8,704 nucleotides of DNA, from the NCBI GenBank assembly GCA_019312705.1, contig JAFDCW010000124.1, positions 1-8,704 on the forward strand, read 5' to 3'. How positions within the stretch are numbered: position 1 is the first letter of the stretch; the number at the start of each line of letters is the position of its first letter. A model generated the notes under the pieces. It saw only the letters and a list, made by a program, of their open reading frames with translations, did no database searches and was not told the origin of the DNA. Positions 6,271 to 8,704 of the stretch are shown in pieces. Made by a program: the position numbers and the translations under genes. The DNA comes from Deltaproteobacteria bacterium. Its GTDB lineage: Bacteria > Myxococcota > Polyangia > Polyangiales > B10-G4.

Positions 6271-7021
6271 GCCCTTCGATGTCTCCGGCGGCCCCACCGA
6301 GGGCCCCGTAAACCCTGGCCAGGTCGGCCGGGATGGGCGCGACGATGCTCAGTGGTTCACCGTTACCCGCGGGGTGCGCGAGATTCGGCAGGGTGAGCTC
6401 GGCGCAGTGCAGCATCACCCGGCGGGCGGTCACGACCCGCCCGTCTGCCTTTGTGATGCGTCGGGCGCCCCCGTAGTGAACGTCGCCGAAGAGCGGGATC
6501 CCGGCCTCGGCGGCGTGAACCCGGAGCTGGTGGGTGCGGCCCGTCTGGGGCCAGAGTGAGAGAAGCTGGCCGCGCGTCGCGGTGCCGACGGCTCGATACC
6601 GGGTCTCCGCATCCTTGGCGCCCTTCACTGCCTTCACGCCTTTCACTCCCGTCGCGGGGCCCGGCACGGCGCGGCGCTTGCGCGGGTCCTGGGGGTCCAT
6701 CGCGATGGGATAACGCCAAGCCCCGGCGAGCGGCTCGGGGGCAGCCAGGGCGAGGGCGACGTAGCGCCGGAGGTAGCGCCCGCCTCGCCGCGCCTCGAGG
6801 AGGGCGTGGTTCGCTGCCCGGGTCCGAGCGAAGGTGACCAACCCCGTAACCTCCGCGTCGAGGCGGGAGGTCGCATGCAGGGCCTCGGCGCCGGGGTCGA
6901 GCTCCTTGGCGACATCGGTGAGTGCCTCGCCCCCGCCCGCCGGAGAGGTCGTCGGCAGGCCGCTGGGTTTGTAGAGGACGAGGAGCGCATCGTCCCGGTG
7001 GACGATCTTCACCTCAGTCAT
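6245..7021 (-). CDS. RluA/RluD-family RNA pseudouridine synthase
   Basis: A 258-residue cytoplasmic enzyme that isomerises uridine to pseudouridine in rRNA or tRNA; the target base cannot be told from sequence. Family landmarks: an early LLVLYKPSGLPT (13-24), the catalytic motif TSRLDAEVTGL (51-61) with nucleophile D55, and the C-terminal motif PQTGRTHQLRVHAA (158-171) followed by IPLFGDVHYGG (175-185). There is no N-terminal S4 RNA-binding domain, as in the smaller RluA-like members. The His usually found in HRLD is Ser here (SRLD). A Lys-rich tripeptide repeat at 125-136 interrupts the central region. ATG 7021 is chosen because it begins the family-like sequence and overlaps the stop of the upstream dikinase gene by 8 bases (ATGACTGA); the frame extends further upstream only as an out-of-frame shadow of that gene. 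The two genes are likely co-transcribed. Confidence 0.9.
   Translation of the reverse strand: MTEVKIVHRDDALLVLYKPSGLPTTSPAGGGEALTDVAKELDPGAEALHATSRLDAEVTGLVTFARTRAANHALLEARRGGRYLRRYVALALAAPEPLAGAWRYPIAMDPQDPRKRRAVPGPATGVKGVKAVKGAKDAETRYRAVGTATRGQLLSLWPQTGRTHQLRVHAAEAGIPLFGDVHYGGARRITKADGRVVTARRVMLHCAELTLPNLAHPAGNGEPLSIVAPIPADLARVYGALGGAAGDIEGLRGLWAPS
6614..6649 (-). repeat. Four-unit 9-bp in-frame tandem repeat within the pseudouridine synthase gene
   Basis: Four imperfect 9-base units encode GVK, GVK, AVK and GAK (residues 125-136). The core CCTTCAC/CTTTCAC recurs with a 9-base period on the plus strand at 6622, 6631 and 6640, and the fourth unit is more diverged. The result is a Lys-rich flexible loop between the catalytic and C-terminal motifs. 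Copy number could vary between strains without shifting the frame. Confidence 0.75.
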
Positions 7022-8704
7022 CCGAGGCTCGCTCCAAGATGCGCACGGTTCCCGCGTCCCCGTCCACCTCGAGGAGGTCCCCGGTCTTGATGACCTGGGT
7101 GCCGACCTTGAGGTTGACCACCGATGGCACGCCAAACTCTCGGGCGACGATCGAGGCGTGGCTGAGGGGACCGCCGAGGTCCGTCACCACCGCTGCGGCG
7201 ACGGTGAAGAGCGGCGACCAGCCGACGTCAGCGTAAGGCGCGACGAGGATCTCGCCGCGGGCGAGGGTACCGGCGTCGGCCGGAGAGGCGAGGACCCGGG
7301 CGCGCCCAGTCACGCGGCCGGAGCTCGCCGCGAGCCCCGTGAGAGCGTCGCCGGAGGGCAGCGGCATCGGCACCTCTGGCGGATAGCCAACAAAGGTATC
7401 GGGGGGATTCGGCAGCGCCCGGTCGCGCTCGTACTGGCGACGACGCCGACGTACGAGGCTCGCGAGGGAACGTTGGTCGCCGGCGAGGACGGCGTGCAGC
7501 TCTTCGAGGGTCAGGAAGAAGGCGGCGTCTGCACCGATGGCCGGCTCCCGGGCTTCGAGGCGGCGCGATGCGTCGAGGGCGACCCCCCGGAACATGCCGA
7601 GGACCTCCGTGACGTCGGCCCGGAGCCGCTCCCGAAGCCGCATGAACCGCTGGACCAAGGAGAGCAAATGCCGCACCGCCGTGCTGGCCGGGGCCGGCAG
7701 CAGCCGTTCGAGTTCGCGGGCCGCGGCATCGCGGACCTGTCGCTGGCGGCGCTCCCGATCCACGGGCAGGTCGCCCCGTTCGCCAGCGAGGTGTGCCCGA
7801 AGCGTCGCGAAGAGCAGGGTCGGGTCCTCATTCCACCGCGGCATCGCGATTTCGGCTTCCCGGGCGCCGCGGAACCCATGGGCCTCGATGAAGTTGTCGA
7901 GGGCCCGCCGCGTCGGGCCTTCCGGCAGCGATGCGACCTCGAGGTCGTCGGGGGGAGTGCTGAGGATCAGCTCCCGCACCTCGGTCTCGGACCGGGCCAT
8001 CTCCGCGATGTGCCAGAGGGCGAGGCCGGGGATTGCACTGTCGACGTCCGCGAGGCCCGTCAACAGGGCCCGTTCCAGGCGCTCTGCGTGGCGACGGTGA
8101 AGCACCCGCAACACGGAACGCAGAGCGACCAACGACAGGAGCAGGTTGCCGTAGCAGTTGAGCATCACAGCGCCCGCGTAGTCGAGGAGCTGCTCGACGT
8201 CACCGAGGGTCTTGCCGAGGGCGGCTGGCGAGAGGATGCGCAGGTCGACGGCGCGGTAGTCGGCCCGCTGCCGCTCGAAGTCTTCTTCGAAGGCCGTGAC
8301 CCGGGCGCCAAGGCGGAAGTTCTCCTTGGCGAAGCGGTTGATGGTCCGGGGGAGCCGCAAGAAGAAGCCAAACGAACTGCGGTCGTCGAGGTCTGACTCG
8401 AGGCGCGCGAGTTCCCCTCCGCCGGCGAGGCTCAGGAGAGTACGCGGGGCGAGGCCCGGGACCTGGCTGGCGATCGAGGTGAACTCGCTGAGGTTCAAGT
8501 AGATGCGCCCGCGGAAGTTTCCGAAGAGCTCGGCGTCCCGGGGCACGTGGCACCCGACGGCCCCGAAGGCGCGGCGGAAACCCAGCTCACTGAAGTTGGA
8601 GAGCACCGACCAGGTGATCGGCGTCGCGACCCCCGGGAGGGCTTCCCCAACGTTGACGTTGGACCAGACGATGCGATGCCGATCGACGCCCTTCTTGCGT
8701 GGGC
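7014..8704 (-). CDS. C-terminal part of a PEP-synthase / rifampin-phosphotransferase-like dikinase, 5' end outside window
   Basis: The frame is open from the right edge to a TGA at 7016-7014 (562 residues in the window), so the gene starts beyond 8704; the GTG at 8606 is internal, because conserved sequence NVGEALPGVATPITWSVL runs across it. This motif begins the central domain of PEP-synthase-like proteins. Numbering from codon 8606, EAHGFRGAREAEIAMPRW (241-258) matches the conserved HR-gx-E-RWrEdP block, FFLTLEELHAVL (363-374) is another family landmark, and residues about 430-525 form the swivelling phosphohistidine domain. Its GGPLSHASIVAREFGVPSVV holds the catalytic His (H483, bases 7160-7158). 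The protein ends right after this domain, with no C-terminal TIM barrel. That order matches rifampin phosphotransferase (ATP-grasp, substrate domain, His domain) rather than classical PEP synthase. The ATP-grasp part should lie off-window. The phosphate acceptor (drug, metabolite or other) is unknown. It overlaps the pseudouridine synthase start. Confidence 0.87.
   Translation of the reverse strand, partial: PRKKGVDRHRIVWSNVNVGEALPGVATPITWSVLSNFSELGFRRAFGAVGCHVPRDAELFGNFRGRIYLNLSEFTSIASQVPGLAPRTLLSLAGGGELARLESDLDDRSSFGFFLRLPRTINRFAKENFRLGARVTAFEEDFERQRADYRAVDLRILSPAALGKTLGDVEQLLDYAGAVMLNCYGNLLLSLVALRSVLRVLHRRHAERLERALLTGLADVDSAIPGLALWHIAEMARSETEVRELILSTPPDDLEVASLPEGPTRRALDNFIEAHGFRGAREAEIAMPRWNEDPTLLFATLRAHLAGERGDLPVDRERRQRQVRDAAARELERLLPAPASTAVRHLLSLVQRFMRLRERLRADVTEVLGMFRGVALDASRRLEAREPAIGADAAFFLTLEELHAVLAGDQRSLASLVRRRRRQYERDRALPNPPDTFVGYPPEVPMPLPSGDALTGLAASSGRVTGRARVLASPADAGTLARGEILVAPYADVGWSPLFTVAAAVVTDLGGPLSHASIVAREFGVPSVVNLKVGTQVIKTGDLLEVDGDAGTVRILERASDD

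Noticed and set aside
6290..6305. GGCCC / GGGCC hairpin 20 bases after the TPR stop as a terminator.
   Set aside because: It lies inside the opposing pseudouridine synthase coding region, has only five GC pairs and no T-run; such repeats are common by chance at this GC content.
7158..8396. Long plus-strand open frame opposite the dikinase gene.
   Set aside because: The minus-strand frame carries all the conserved PEP-utilising motifs; this one gives a low-complexity protein rich in Gly, Glu and Arg without family features.

Overview
The window is a dense, GC-rich stretch of bacterial chromosome holding eight protein genes, two of them cut by the window edges. There is no gap over 100 bases, and no RNA gene, mobile element or CRISPR array that I can see. 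The strong GC bias at third codon positions, GTG starts, degenerate receiver domains, TPR proteins and a TPR-zincin fusion all suggest a myxobacterium-like organism (Myxococcota / former Deltaproteobacteria). That is inferred from style, not from a marker gene.

Layout. (1) Rightward group, 1-3529: the tail of a receiver-like protein, then after 93 bases with two hairpins a rhomboid intramembrane protease with a C-terminal extension that begins with a TPR-like stretch. Next comes a LuxR/NarL-type response regulator whose phospho-acceptor aspartate is replaced by glutamate, then a MoxR/CoxD-type AAA+ ATPase. The ATPase gene ends in a hairpin-plus-T-run that looks like an intrinsic terminator. 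(2) Leftward pair, 5206-3591: a probable lipoprotein of the M74 (MepA-like) murein endopeptidase family, translationally coupled through an ATGA overlap to a one-pass membrane protein with a DUF4230-like domain. (3) A divergent rightward gene, 5275-6270: TPR repeats fused to a minimal-zincin-like domain that has lost its HExxH motif. (4) Leftward pair, 8704-6245: the C-terminal part of a PEP-synthase / rifampin-phosphotransferase-like dikinase, overlapping by 8 bases an RluA/RluD-family pseudouridine synthase. The synthase overlaps the TPR gene tail-to-tail by 26 bases.

How they might work together. The rightward group joins a membrane protease, an apparently phosphorylation-independent regulator and a chaperone-like AAA+ ATPase, and could be an envelope quality-control or signalling cluster. 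The leftward M74/DUF4230 pair is also envelope-directed. The dikinase/pseudouridine synthase pair looks like a housekeeping or small-molecule-modifying unit without an obvious link to the rest. These are context inferences only. The most notable points are the recurring loss of catalytic or acceptor residues (pseudo-receivers, dead zincin) and the unusual domain fusions. I do not see a complete novel defence or mobile system here.
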